Assembly: GCA_001458075.1 (NCBI GenBank)
Contig: LN899469.1
Coordinates: 620,001 to 684,000, forward strand
DNA: 64,000 nucleotides
Source of the DNA: Idiomarinaceae bacterium HL-53
Lineage (GTDB): Bacteria > Pseudomonadota > Gammaproteobacteria > Enterobacterales > Alteromonadaceae
Direction: 5' to 3'
Part shown: positions 1-8,272 of the stretch, in pieces
How positions within the stretch are numbered: position 1 is the stretch's first letter
How the letters are laid out: each line of letters starts with the position of its first letter
Made by a program: the position numbers and the translations under genes
Notes under the pieces: model-generated
Databases searched by the model: none
Told to the model about the DNA's origin: nothing
Seen by the model: only the letters and a program-made list of their open reading frames with translations

Positions 1-431
1 AGACCTAGCCACCTAAATAAATTTGGCGCATGTCACTTAGATGACTGGATCGGAATCTAAAATCGCATCTACGGAATTGGTTCAATTTTACATCTACTCC
101 ATTCACACAAAGGTGCAGTGATGTGTTGAGTTTTGCATATCCAGTTGAGAACTTTGCATACATGTTTACATTTGTATTTACCTAGGGAATGCTCGGAGCA
201 CCACTCTAAGGCCAGCAATGCGGCTAAGGAGTCTTTCCCGTCTTAGCCCCTCCTAGAGGAGCACCAATAGCTAAATGCGGGTATTCAAGAAGAGTTTCGT
301 ACCAAAATTCGCGGGAGCAGTGTAATGCTCACGCAATCCTTATGGAGAGAGAAATTGTACTGGTCGTAAGTATACCTTCTGTTTCAGTATCATTTTATTC
401 TATAAATTATCATTTATTTCTGTATCTCACA
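1..431. mobile_element. Terminal segment of a Tn7/Tn6022-like insertion in comM (partial)
   Basis: Homology to ComM on the minus strand stops at base 432 and the foreign DNA begins at once with 5'-TGT (431-429, minus strand), the terminal triplet of Tn7-like elements. Two copies of TATCATTT (388-395 and 408-415) lie exactly 20 bases apart, like TnsB-type binding repeats near an element end. Further in are an inverted repeat GGCTAAG/CTTAGCC (223-229 and 243-249), a palindrome CTCCTAGAGGAG (250-261) and a direct repeat GGAGCACCA (194-202 and 258-266). No complete gene is visible; a short minus-strand frame ending near 233 has no start codon. The element class is inferred; its transposition genes would lie left of the window. 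Confidence 0.5.
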
Positions 432-1277
432 GCCCCCTCCCACCAAAGCGGTTCCCGAACAACTATGATGAGGCGCACGAAAGGGGCGTTGCCGCCAGTT
501 TGCTTCCTCGAAAGGAATGCCACTTAGCGACTGGATTGAAGCCACCTCAAGCGCTTCCTGCTCGGAAAGAAGCGGTAACAGCCCAGAAAGCCGTTTGGCC
601 AGCATAGTTTTTCCGGTGCCCGGTGGCCCCACAAACAGCACATGATGCCCACCTGCGGCTGCAATCACCAACGCCCGCTTTGCCAAGCTTTGCCCCTGCA
701 CGTCAGCGAGCTCGGCTTGCTTATTGGGCTTATGCACCAGTGCTTGTGGCTTTAAAATAGCAACTTGGTGCTCCCCGCTCATATGGTGAATAGCTTCACT
801 TAAATGGGAGACTGGGTGTACAAATTCATCCCGTAACAACGAGGCATCCGCTATATTCTGCGCCGACACCAAAGCACGCCGATTTGCTTGCTGACAACGC
901 ACCAATGCAGGCAACAAACCAACAACAGCCCGAATAGAGCCATCGAGCGCCAACTCACCATAACATTCGATGGGTGTTTGCGGGGGCGTCCGCGCTTCTT
1001 CTGCAGCCAATATACCCAACGCAATCGCTAAATCGAACCTCGCCCCCTGTTTGGGAAGCTCCGCTGGCGACAAATTCACTGTAATTTTCGCCACCGGAAA
1101 TTTAATGCCGCTATTTTGAATGGCGGTACGCACACGGTCTTTTGCTTCCCGCACGGTTGTTTCCGGCATACCGATAATCTGAAAACTCGGCAAACCATTC
1201 CCGGTATTCACCTCCACTCGCACTTCAGGCGCCTCCATGCCCTGCTGCGCCCGACACAGCATCATTGCAAATCCCAT
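432..1277 (-). pseudogene. comM: comM (yifB) Mg-chelatase-like ATPase, truncated by insertion
   Basis: This is the N-terminal 282 codons of ComM, a hexameric AAA+ helicase of about 500 residues that drives branch migration during natural transformation. The start at 1277 is preceded by GGGAG. The N-terminal fold (GLPSFQIIGMPETTVREAKDR) and the Walker A loop (GPPGTGKTMLAKRLSG) are present, and recognisable homology ends in PFRAPHHSCSGTALVGGG. Walker B, sensor residues and the C-terminal zinc-finger region are gone. The frame runs six more non-homologous codons to a stop at 414-416. Without Walker B the product cannot be an active ATPase, so transformation is probably impaired. comM is a known integration site for resistance islands in Acinetobacter. 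Confidence 0.85.
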
Positions 1278-1392
1278 AAACACTCCCTGTAATTGGAATT
1301 TTGAGTGTAGTTAAATCATCGGCTGGTTTCAGATAAAAAGGAGTGGGTAATCGCGGAAGTTATCGTTCAAAGTCAGGCCGCGCTTTCTCAGG

Positions 1393-1554
1393 CTAAAAAA
1401 ATACTGCTGGGTTCACGCCGAAACGCTGCGCCAACTTGGTAATGTGTTCTCAGGTAAGATTCTTTTTGCCAATCTCGTTTTCAAAGTCAGTGGTGTTCAG
1501 GCCATAATATGACGCCAAGTTTTGCCTGCTAGAGGTTTCAATACACGCCTCTAT
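1393..1554 (-). pseudogene. HigA-like antitoxin fragment with an in-frame stop
   Basis: On the minus strand a frame reads RQNLASYYGLNTTDFENEIG, then a TGA, then EHITKLAQRFGVNPAVFF and a natural stop. The pattern matches the DNA-binding C-terminal half of HigA-type XRE antitoxins, which typically end in a KLAKRFGVSPAVF-like motif. The 5' end is missing (TAA at 1555-1557) and the internal TGA breaks it. No HigB-like toxin is visible next to it. From 1555 to 1871 I see no supported gene; the plus-strand frame at 1667-1897 has no recognisable features. Confidence 0.55.
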
Positions 1555-1871
1555 TTAACCAAGACTTGGCAGCCAAATATTCTAGTTTGCGCATGGGCAT
1601 TATCAGCTTGCTAGAAATTACCGGCAAACAGCTAATGCTACAAATCCCATTTAATCAGCCATAGATTTGCGCATATCAGGAATCCCCAAAACGCAATATT
1701 CAGGTTCATTTTTCTCTGTCCTGCCACCAATTTTTCTAAAAGTTCTTTTTCATTTGAATGATTCATTCGACACTCTCACTAATCTACTGTTCTTCATAAA
1801 TACTCCCTTTCATCAAGATTTTCAGTGTATTGCACGGGTTTGGCGCGCCACTCTGCCATTGCAGAGGACTG

Positions 1872-2368
1872 TTAACGCCTTTTCCCGAAACTACTAAGAA
1901 AATATGCCGATGGCTTAACAAACTCGATAACGCCATATTTGTTTGCTAATGTCTTGATAGACTTATTCGACTTATACATTTGCTGAAGCATTAAAAGTCG
2001 TCGGTCTAAACCATGAAACTCGATTAGAAAATACTCACTTTCTTTCGAGAAACCAACCACTTTGGCTCGGATAAAACTTTTTAATAGGAGCTTTCCTCTC
2101 CATCGATAACTTGTCGCTTTTCAAAATCCACAATTATTTTGTGTGGTAACTGAAAGTATCTAATTACGTAGCTCACGAACATATAAGAAAGAGCTAGCAC
2201 TAAAATAGCGAAGGAGAAATAAATGGGCGGTAATCCCTCTATGGCTTCGACATTCAGTGAGAAAATTAGCATTCCGTTAACGTGCATTACGTAAAGTAAA
2301 AAAACCAATAGAGCTATCATAATCACACTTACACGAGTCAACGACAGCTTTGATTTCGTTAAAATCAT
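1872..2368 (-). pseudogene. Small membrane protein, frameshifted into two frames
   Basis: The first frame (2368 to 2081, 95 codons) starts MILTKSKLSLTRV and has two transmembrane stretches, roughly residues 13-36 and 48-70, then a basic cytoplasmic tail (PHKIIVDFEKRQVIDGEE). It stops at 2081. In another minus-strand frame the reading continues without a break as GKLLLKSFIRAKVVGFSKES and on to FGKRR at 1872, including the in-frame GTG at 2060. Joined, they give about 160 residues: a two-helix anchor with a soluble C-terminal domain. A one-base indel near 2090-2100 explains this better than two genes, because the second frame has no ribosome site. Family not recognised; a sequencing error is possible. 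Confidence 0.5.
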
Positions 2369-2449
2369 TTCAATTTTAGTCCAGCATTAAATGCTTTTAA
2401 GGGAAAAGGACGCCGCAAAACGGCGCCTGCATATCTTGCTAGCAAGCCA

Positions 2450-2968
2450 TTAAAACCGATAGCGGATGTAATAGGAGCCTGTATCAAACGCATCATTCGT
2501 TGAGCGCATGATAAATTTATACCCAGCGTAAAAACTCTCTGAGAAGTCGTAATTTAAGTCAAATCCAAACAACGTAGCCCCTGTAAACGTATCTTCATAT
2601 CCAAATTCAACGCCGAAATTGAAGCTCTCACCAAACCTTGTGAAATAACCGATGGTTGCGTACGTCCCTGTTTCAGTGAAATCTGCCGCGTCAATATGAA
2701 AGCTTGAGACACCCACAGATGCGATGAAGTGCTCTGACAAATGGTAATCTACCGAGCCTCTAAAAACGGCGCCATAAAGCGGAGAGGCTGAAATACGAGC
2801 GCCAATCTTGTCATTTGCTTTGAAACCCGCATGAAAACCGACATCATTCGTATTTGTGCCGTGGTAACTACCCACAGCAATATAGTTTTCGGGGGTAAAT
2901 GATTCTGCATGAGCTGATAAACTTAAAATCCCTGTTAAAACGAGCCCTATTTTCGAAACTAATCTCAT
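2450..2968 (-). CDS. Small outer-membrane beta-barrel protein
   Basis: A 172-residue exported protein. The signal peptide (MRLVSKIGLVLTGILSLSAHA) is followed by a mature chain of alternating polar and aromatic residues, typical of an eight-stranded barrel, ending in YIRYRF with the terminal Phe recognised by the Bam machinery. The start at 2968 has AAGGA five bases upstream; a second ATG at 2974 sits too close to that site. Exact function is unknown; such barrels act as porin-like or structural OmpA/OmpW-size proteins. About 110 bases upstream of the start lies the (GCAAG)12 tract, which could alter promoter strength. The neighbour on the other side of the tract is a divergent nuclease pseudogene. 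Confidence 0.75.
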   Translation of the reverse strand: MRLVSKIGLVLTGILSLSAHAESFTPENYIAVGSYHGTNTNDVGFHAGFKANDKIGARISASPLYGAVFRGSVDYHLSEHFIASVGVSSFHIDAADFTETGTYATIGYFTRFGESFNFGVEFGYEDTFTGATLFGFDLNYDFSESFYAGYKFIMRSTNDAFDTGSYYIRYRF

Positions 2969-3075
2969 AATCATCCTTATTTAAGTAACGCTGCTTTCCC
3001 TAGGAATGCAATTAATTAAAGCGCGTTGGGGAATTGAGGTATTCAACACCCCAACAACTTCCACACGCTAACAGC

Positions 3076-3139
3076 GCAAGGCAAGGCAAGGCAAGGCAAG
3101 GCAAGGCAAGGCAAGGCAAGGCAAGGCAAGGCAAGGCAA
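3076..3139. repeat. Pentanucleotide tandem repeat (GCAAG)12
   Basis: Twelve perfect copies of GCAAG (3076-3135) followed by a partial copy GCAA. It sits in the 314-base gap between the divergently transcribed outer-membrane barrel gene (start 2968) and the nuclease pseudogene (start 3283). Long perfect 5-base tracts change length by slipped-strand mispairing. Here the tract lies upstream of both genes and in no convincing coding frame, so an effect on promoter spacing is the likeliest consequence. The rest of the gap shows no other feature. Confidence 0.95.
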
Positions 3140-3282
3140 AATAGAATAATATCTTGCAATGAGCAACAATCATAACAAATATCATATCTCAAGTTGGGTC
3201 GTTCGCTTATAAATCGCCATCTTTTGCAGCAATTGTTCGTTACGCTAGCGCTCATTTTTATAAACACCACGGAACTATAATA

Positions 3283-4183
3283 ATGAAATATATAATTGCT
3301 CTCGTGGGCTCGTTGCTACTGTCTTTTAACGCATTTGCGCAAGACACTTTGGCATATTGGGCTCAAAATAATAATGCACTTCCTACCGGAGGTAACGGCT
3401 TTACCTCTGGCTCATTCCCAATGCCGGCCGACGAAGGTGAAGGACTTCTCTATCTTGAGAACTTCAACACTCAAACAGATAGCAACGGTGCGTATAGCTA
3501 TCTGAAAAGCTTTGCGGGCACGACTACAAACCGGATTGGCGCGTACCCTTCAGGTGGTTCTTTGGCTCCTCATGGCGGCAGCGGCAATAGTAACAACGGT
3601 ATGCATGTGGTATTCGAAGTTAATACCAAGGGATACCAACAAATTAATGTAAGCTGGGCCCAACGTGGCACGAGTACAGGCTTCAACTCACGCGTGTTTG
3701 CCTACTCGACCGATGGCGTGAATTACACCACCGTAAATATTGACAGTGGCACGCACGGGCGCAGATGCCGATGCGGTGCTTGCGGCCAACGCGCTTAACA
3801 ATTGGTGATTGATAATGCACGCGGTGGTAGCTACCGTCAGCCTTATTTAATCGGTGCGGATGGCATGAATGAGGCGAGCGCAAGTGCTGATTGGAGCTAT
3901 GTGGCGACAGGCTATGTGGGTACCGATGCGATTAAACCAACGTTTATTTTCCGCAGTAGCCGCGTGACTCCAAAAGGCGACTTCGCGGTACTAGATTCAA
4001 GCGTAGATCCTGAGTTCGTGGTTCAAAACACCGGCGCTGTTTAATGAAGACGCGTATCGCTCAGCCGATCACGACCCAATTGTGATTGATTTGAACTTAT
4101 CGCGTACGTGTGGGTTTGGTGTAGGTAATCGCCCGTCGCATCCGCGCGGCAAGCAATTACCGCAGCCAAACTGCGCTCGCTAG
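3283..4183 (+). pseudogene. Extracellular nuclease (ExeM/NucH type), decayed
   Basis: The 5' part reads as a secreted protein: signal peptide MKYIIALVGSLLLSFNAFA, then a jelly-roll-like region with FNTQTDSNGAYSYLKSFAG and VNVSWAQRGTSTG-like strands. Near 3745 the frame fails; another frame gives TGADADAVLAANALNNW and a stop. A third resumes at about 3800 (VIDNARGGSYRQPYL to DPEFVVQNTG), and a last one gives ALFNEDAYRSADHDPIVIDLNLSR, the C-terminal SDHDP signature of the endonuclease/exonuclease/phosphatase fold. Intact ExeM-type nucleases are about 800-1000 residues, so most of the catalytic domain has been deleted and several frameshifts remain. The signal peptide and the SADHDP motif make the family assignment fairly firm. 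Confidence 0.7.
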
Positions 4184-4198
4184 TATAGTAGAACGTTG

Positions 4199-4240
4199 AA
4201 AAGAAGGGCGATCTCCGCAAGGTGATCGCCCTTTTCTTTT
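4199..4240. terminator. Bidirectional rho-independent terminator
   Basis: An inverted repeat with arms GGGCGATC and GATCGCCC around a short loop, flanked by an A-rich run on the left and TTTTCTTTT on the right. It lies between the convergent nuclease pseudogene (ends 4183) and the TPR protein gene (stop at 4239), so it can serve both. Confidence 0.85.
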
Positions 4241-5216
4241 AACCACCCGCGATGGTATTTTCAGCGAGCAAATATTCATCTAATGCGTCTTTTAATTGCT
4301 CATCGTCTGCAGCCAATTGCTGCGCCTTTTCAAGATGAAGTTCGCGCGCCTGCGTCAGGTTCATGTGAGTAAATACTTGTGCAAGGCGAAAGTGCACAAA
4401 CCCCTCATTAATTGCTGCAGGGTAGGCTTCCAAGTCCACTAAAGTTAGTAAACGATCTCGACCCACTTCTAATGACTGACCCGAAGTAGCGGCAAATTTA
4501 CCCCACTGATAGCTAATCATATTTCGATCTTCAGTTTCAATTTCTTCATTACGTTCAGCCAATGCATCAGCCTGCGTCAAATAATCCTCCGCAGCCTCCC
4601 AGTCTTTCTCATTGATGAGTAAAGAAGCCGCAGACAGGCGTGGTGTTAACGCGTCTGGTTGTGCTTCTGCCCAGCCACCGAAGGCTGCTTTCAGCTCTTC
4701 TGTGCGCTGTACTTGTGCTTCTTCGGTTTCCGCTTGCTTCATACCAATTAATGAAACTTTTAATGGGTATTGCCATTCACTTTCTAATTCAACAAGGCGC
4801 TGTTGCAATCTCTGCGCTTCGTCTTTGTCACCCCCCACTATGCCAGGTGCCGCGGCATAGAACATGGCCAAACTGAAATTTGCTAACTCGTGACTGGGGT
4901 CAATCTCAAGTGCCTTTTCCCAGTTCTTACGCATGCTTCTGGCTATAAAGGGCGCTCGTAATGCGGAGGCTTCATTCACTTTCATGACATCTATTTGGCC
5001 CGCCATGAAATAGTATTCTGCAGTATTTCGAGAATCTCTGTCCAAGCGCTCCATTGCGCTTACGGCGCCGTCTAAGTCACCGTCTTCTACCATTTCCATA
5101 ATCGGCTGAAACTGCGGTGAGAGATCCCATTTCATGGTAATGGATTGCGCCTGAGCTTGCACACTCAACGCCAATACAAATAAACTGGTAATAATTAACC
5201 TAACCGAACGATTCAT
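4239..5216 (-). CDS. Exported TPR-repeat protein
   Basis: A 325-residue protein with a signal peptide ending VQAQAQ near residue 24 and a helical-repeat body. TPR-like units include AEYYFMAGQIDVMKVNEASA, ALEIDPSHELANFSLAMFYA and AINEGFVHFRLAQVFTHMNL. TPR arrays bind partner proteins; no enzymatic motif is visible. It is probably periplasmic because there is no lipobox or C-terminal anchor. An AAGGA site precedes the ATG. It lies 113 bases downstream of the EF-hand gene on the same strand and may share its transcript. Function unknown. Confidence 0.7.
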   Translation of the reverse strand: MNRSVRLIITSLFVLALSVQAQAQSITMKWDLSPQFQPIMEMVEDGDLDGAVSAMERLDRDSRNTAEYYFMAGQIDVMKVNEASALRAPFIARSMRKNWEKALEIDPSHELANFSLAMFYAAAPGIVGGDKDEAQRLQQRLVELESEWQYPLKVSLIGMKQAETEEAQVQRTEELKAAFGGWAEAQPDALTPRLSAASLLINEKDWEAAEDYLTQADALAERNEEIETEDRNMISYQWGKFAATSGQSLEVGRDRLLTLVDLEAYPAAINEGFVHFRLAQVFTHMNLTQARELHLEKAQQLAADDEQLKDALDEYLLAENTIAGG

Positions 5217-5329
5217 TTCCGTGTCCTTGTTTTATTTTCAATTAGCATAGCGCTATAAAGACACAAAAGCAGCGCTCCCGTTCCCAAAAGCGCTGCTCTA
5301 AATTGTATGAAAATGTATTTCGAAGCAGC

Positions 5330-6055
5330 TTAATTACCACCCTCTTCTTCGGTTTCCTCAATGACTTCTACTTCCACCGCACTGCGTGGCTGGATAATTC
5401 GCTCTTCTATGATTTCTCCATTTTCCCCGCGGATAATGATCTCAATTTCTCTCTCTGCATTGCCAAGCTCCTTGCGTGCGCGACGCAGGCCACGATGAAT
5501 CGCTTCCATTTCAGCACCAAACGCGTGTGGTCCAACGCGTCTTTCCTCGACAATCTCACCATTTTCATCACGGATAATAATCTCGAATTCACGCATGGCT
5601 TCACCGTGTAGCTCACGCGCTCGCTCCGCTCTCGCTCTGGCTTCTTCAATGATCACCATACGGTTACCGCGAATAACTTGTGAGAAAGCTTCCTGATCGA
5701 CCATGCCGGTCCCGTCTTTGTCCAAGCGACTAAAAAGTGATTCCGCGCGCTCACGGGCCTGACGCTCCATAACTTCGGTGAGTTCATTCAAATTCACATA
5801 GCCGTCGTTATCTAAATCGAACTCTTGAAATTGCTCCGCTAACACTTCCATGCGTAGGCCACGAATTCTCGGTGCAGGTGGCGCACCAGGTGCTGGCGGT
5901 ACGTCGGCCTCACTTAAATGCTCAAACCAAACAGCTCGACGAGCTTCTCGCTCGGGCTGTGGATCCGCCTCTGCAGCGGGCGCTTGCGCACAAGCTGGCA
6001 AAACTACCACACCGAATAAAAGCAGAGGAACTAAGCCTGTTGTTAATTTTTTCAT
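5330..6055 (-). CDS. Exported EF-hand calcium-binding protein
   Basis: A 241-residue protein with an N-terminal signal peptide (MKKLTTGLVPLLLFGVVVLPACAQ). The LPAC sequence resembles a lipobox, but Pro is unusual there, so lipidation is uncertain. A Pro-rich linker leads to two EF-hand loops: DLDNDGYVNLNE near residues 79-90 and RLDKDGTGMVDQE around 108-120. The C-terminal half is Glu/Arg-rich and probably helical, with an internal duplication: EFEIIIRDENGEIVEERR and EIEIIIRGENGEIIEERI. GGAGA lies upstream of the ATG. It is placed just after the two-component pair, which hints at envelope-stress or calcium response, but this is only context. Confidence 0.75.
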   Translation of the reverse strand: MKKLTTGLVPLLLFGVVVLPACAQAPAAEADPQPEREARRAVWFEHLSEADVPPAPGAPPAPRIRGLRMEVLAEQFQEFDLDNDGYVNLNELTEVMERQARERAESLFSRLDKDGTGMVDQEAFSQVIRGNRMVIIEEARARAERARELHGEAMREFEIIIRDENGEIVEERRVGPHAFGAEMEAIHRGLRRARKELGNAEREIEIIIRGENGEIIEERIIQPRSAVEVEVIEETEEEGGN

Positions 6056-6163
6056 GTTCTTTCTCCTGTAAAAACGGGCATTCAGTTATGCTCACGTTTT
6101 CCAGTATGGGTATTAATTGTGTAGCTAATTTGCTGACAATGTGGAGAAACTGTGGAGATTGCC

Positions 6164-6856
6164 TCATTTTTCCTGCCACTTGTACCCCACACCATAAATG
6201 GATTGAATCGGATCAAGCGTGACGGCCACCCGTTGAATTTTGGCGCGAATATTCTTGATGTGACTATCAATGGTTCGATCACTCACCACGCGGTAATCGT
6301 CATAAGCCGCCTCTACCAGTGCCTCTCGTGGAAAAACTCGACCCGGTTGTTTCATGAGCAACGCGACCAAGCGGAACTCCACGCGTGTCAGCTCCATCGC
6401 TTGCCCCTGTATGGATAGCTCCATGCCTTGTTCGTCTAAAGAGAACTGTGATCGCGCGGTATCGCTTGCTTGAGCTTCGCTCGCCGCGCCCCACGCCACT
6501 CTTCGCAGCATCGCTTCCACACGGGCAACTACCTCTCGGGGGCTGACCGGTTTCACTAAGTAATCGTCGGCCCCAAGCTTTAACCCCAGCACTTTGTCTA
6601 ACTCATCGTTACGAGCACTAATAAATAATACTGGTACTTGCGAGAGGGCGCGCAATCGCTGACAGGTCTCAAAACCATCGTGGCCGGGCATCATCACGTC
6701 GAGCAGAATCAAATCTGGATGGGGAGCTTGTGCCAGGGCCTCTAGCATGTCATTTCCGGTGGAGAATTCCTGACAGGTATATCCATGATGAACCAGATAA
6801 TCCTTCAATATCGAGCGAATTTCCGCTTCGTCATCCACAATCCAAATGGTCGTCAT
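6164..6856 (-). CDS. OmpR-family response regulator
   Basis: A 230-residue transcription factor controlled by phosphorylation. The receiver domain (about 1-115) has the acidic pocket (DDE at 8-10), the phospho-acceptor D53 in LILLDVMMPG and K102 in YLVKPVSP. The C-terminal winged helix (about 130-228) includes LTRVEFRLVALLMKQPGRVF, RTIDSHIKNIRAKI and the terminal GVGYKW hairpin. Its ATG overlaps the stop of the kinase gene by four bases, so the pair is translationally coupled. Overall it resembles BaeR/CpxR-type envelope regulators, but the target genes cannot be read from sequence; pqiABC upstream in the same cluster is the obvious candidate. Confidence 0.9.
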   Translation of the reverse strand: MTTIWIVDDEAEIRSILKDYLVHHGYTCQEFSTGNDMLEALAQAPHPDLILLDVMMPGHDGFETCQRLRALSQVPVLFISARNDELDKVLGLKLGADDYLVKPVSPREVVARVEAMLRRVAWGAASEAQASDTARSQFSLDEQGMELSIQGQAMELTRVEFRLVALLMKQPGRVFPREALVEAAYDDYRVVSDRTIDSHIKNIRAKIQRVAVTLDPIQSIYGVGYKWQEK

Positions 6857-8268
6857 GTACTGCGCTCCAAGCTTGGCAGGTTTACTTCCACCTTTAACCC
6901 TCCTTTTGAAGAAGGCATAAAGTTCAATGCTCCGCCATGCGCATGCACGATCGCTTTGGTAATCGCTAAACCTAGACCACTCCCACCGGCAGCTCTACTT
7001 CGTGAAGCGTCCGGCCGATAAAGGCGCTCTCCCAAAAGCGCACACTGCTCTTTGGTAAGCCCAGGACCCGAATCTTCAATTATTAAACGCCATTGCGAAG
7101 GCCCTGACGCTTCAAGAGACACCCAAATCGTTCCTGGAGAAGCAACATAGCGAATGCAATTTGAAAATACGTTCATCAATGCCTGTCGTAACCGATCCTG
7201 ATCGGCACGAATCGGCGCTGCTGTGGGCACCATTTCAAACTTTACATCCAACCCCGCTTGCTCAAGCGCATAGGCATATTCTTCAACCAAGGCTTGAAGT
7301 AGCTCACTGAGGTTTAATACCTGCCACTCGTAACTCAGCGCGCCAGCATCCGCTTGAGCAAGTTGATGCAAATCATTCACTAGGCGAGTCAAATGCGTTA
7401 CATGGTGGTGTAAACGCTCGAAATGAGCTTTATCTGGCTGCCTTATTCCGTCTTGCACCGATTCCACTTCACCCTGTAACACGGTAAGCGGGGTTCTTAA
7501 TTCATGCGCAATATCGGCCAACATGCGTTGCCGTTGCTGCTGACCGCGCTGTAAGGCTGCGCCTAATTGGTTCATATCTCGCGCTAACTCAGCAATATCA
7601 TCTTTCCCTGCCAACGACGAACGAGTTTGGTAGTGACCTCTGGCAAGTGAGTCACTTACCTCAGCCAATTGACGAATACGTCGACGAAAGCCCACACTCA
7701 CGCCCCAAGCGACCAAGGCACCCAACACAACGGCAAATACCCCTGCATAAAGAGACTCACTCACTTGCTGGCGAGCAAACACTTCATCAATGGGTGCAGT
7801 TGCCCCCACAGGCTTTACTGTACTCAGAAGACCTACAATCTGGTTATCATTCAATACGGGCACCGTAATCGGCGCTTCGATTAGTGGGCCAAATACACGT
7901 TCGCCATCAGGCGTGTAAAGATTGAGCTCTGTAAAGCTTAATTGCGTGTCGGTACTGAAGCGTTCTGGGTCGAACAACAAATCACGCTGAATGCTGCGTA
8001 TTGCCTCTCGCCAAATCACTAACTCAGTTGCCTCCTCACTCAACACGCGGCGGCGCTGTGGGTTGCGCAAGGTATTGCGATAATAATCTGACAACACCAC
8101 AGCCACCTGCGAGAGGCGTTCGCGCTCCTGTGCTTCCATATAGCTTTGAAAATTAAACAGGAAAAGGTTTCTGATACCCCATAAAACCAGCACGATCAGT
8201 AGTACGCCAGTGCCTGCAATTGCGAGAAACAATTGCGTTCGTGTTTTAAGATTTACAAACCACTGCAT
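6853..8268 (-). CDS. Sensor histidine kinase (BaeS-like architecture)
   Basis: A 471-residue inner-membrane kinase. TM1 is about residues 12-37, a periplasmic sensor region of about 130 residues follows, TM2 is about 172-194, then HAMP (about 193-245). The HisKA domain has the phospho-accepting H255 in DIAHELRTPLTV. The HATPase domain has the N box (NVFSNCIRYV), DSGPGL and GGSGLGLAI. All residues needed for autophosphorylation are present. The periplasmic sensor has no recognised domain. The gene follows the sialidase-fold gene by four bases and overlaps the regulator gene by four, so it is part of the pqiABC-linked cluster. Confidence 0.9.
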   Translation of the reverse strand: MQWFVNLKTRTQLFLAIAGTGVLLIVLVLWGIRNLFLFNFQSYMEAQERERLSQVAVVLSDYYRNTLRNPQRRRVLSEEATELVIWREAIRSIQRDLLFDPERFSTDTQLSFTELNLYTPDGERVFGPLIEAPITVPVLNDNQIVGLLSTVKPVGATAPIDEVFARQQVSESLYAGVFAVVLGALVAWGVSVGFRRRIRQLAEVSDSLARGHYQTRSSLAGKDDIAELARDMNQLGAALQRGQQQRQRMLADIAHELRTPLTVLQGEVESVQDGIRQPDKAHFERLHHHVTHLTRLVNDLHQLAQADAGALSYEWQVLNLSELLQALVEEYAYALEQAGLDVKFEMVPTAAPIRADQDRLRQALMNVFSNCIRYVASPGTIWVSLEASGPSQWRLIIEDSGPGLTKEQCALLGERLYRPDASRSRAAGGSGLGLAITKAIVHAHGGALNFMPSSKGGLKVEVNLPSLERST

Positions 8269-8272
8269 GCAA

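Noticed and set aside
1-431. Group II intron or retron at the left edge
   Set aside because: Despite stem-forming repeats, there is no domain V sequence and no reverse-transcriptase frame; the TGT border and comM site favour a transposon end.
1561-1662. Plus-strand stretch resembling the end of an XRE antitoxin (SLLEITGKQLMLQIPFNQ)
   Set aside because: No start, no HTH core and overlap with the region of the opposite-strand HigA relic; resemblance too short.
3076-3139. CRISPR-like array
   Set aside because: Units are five bases without spacers; a simple tandem repeat.
3043-3270. Minus-strand frame with repeated CLALP units across the GCAAG tract
   Set aside because: The repeats are a by-product of the 5-base tract in one frame; no ribosome site, no export signal and no family.
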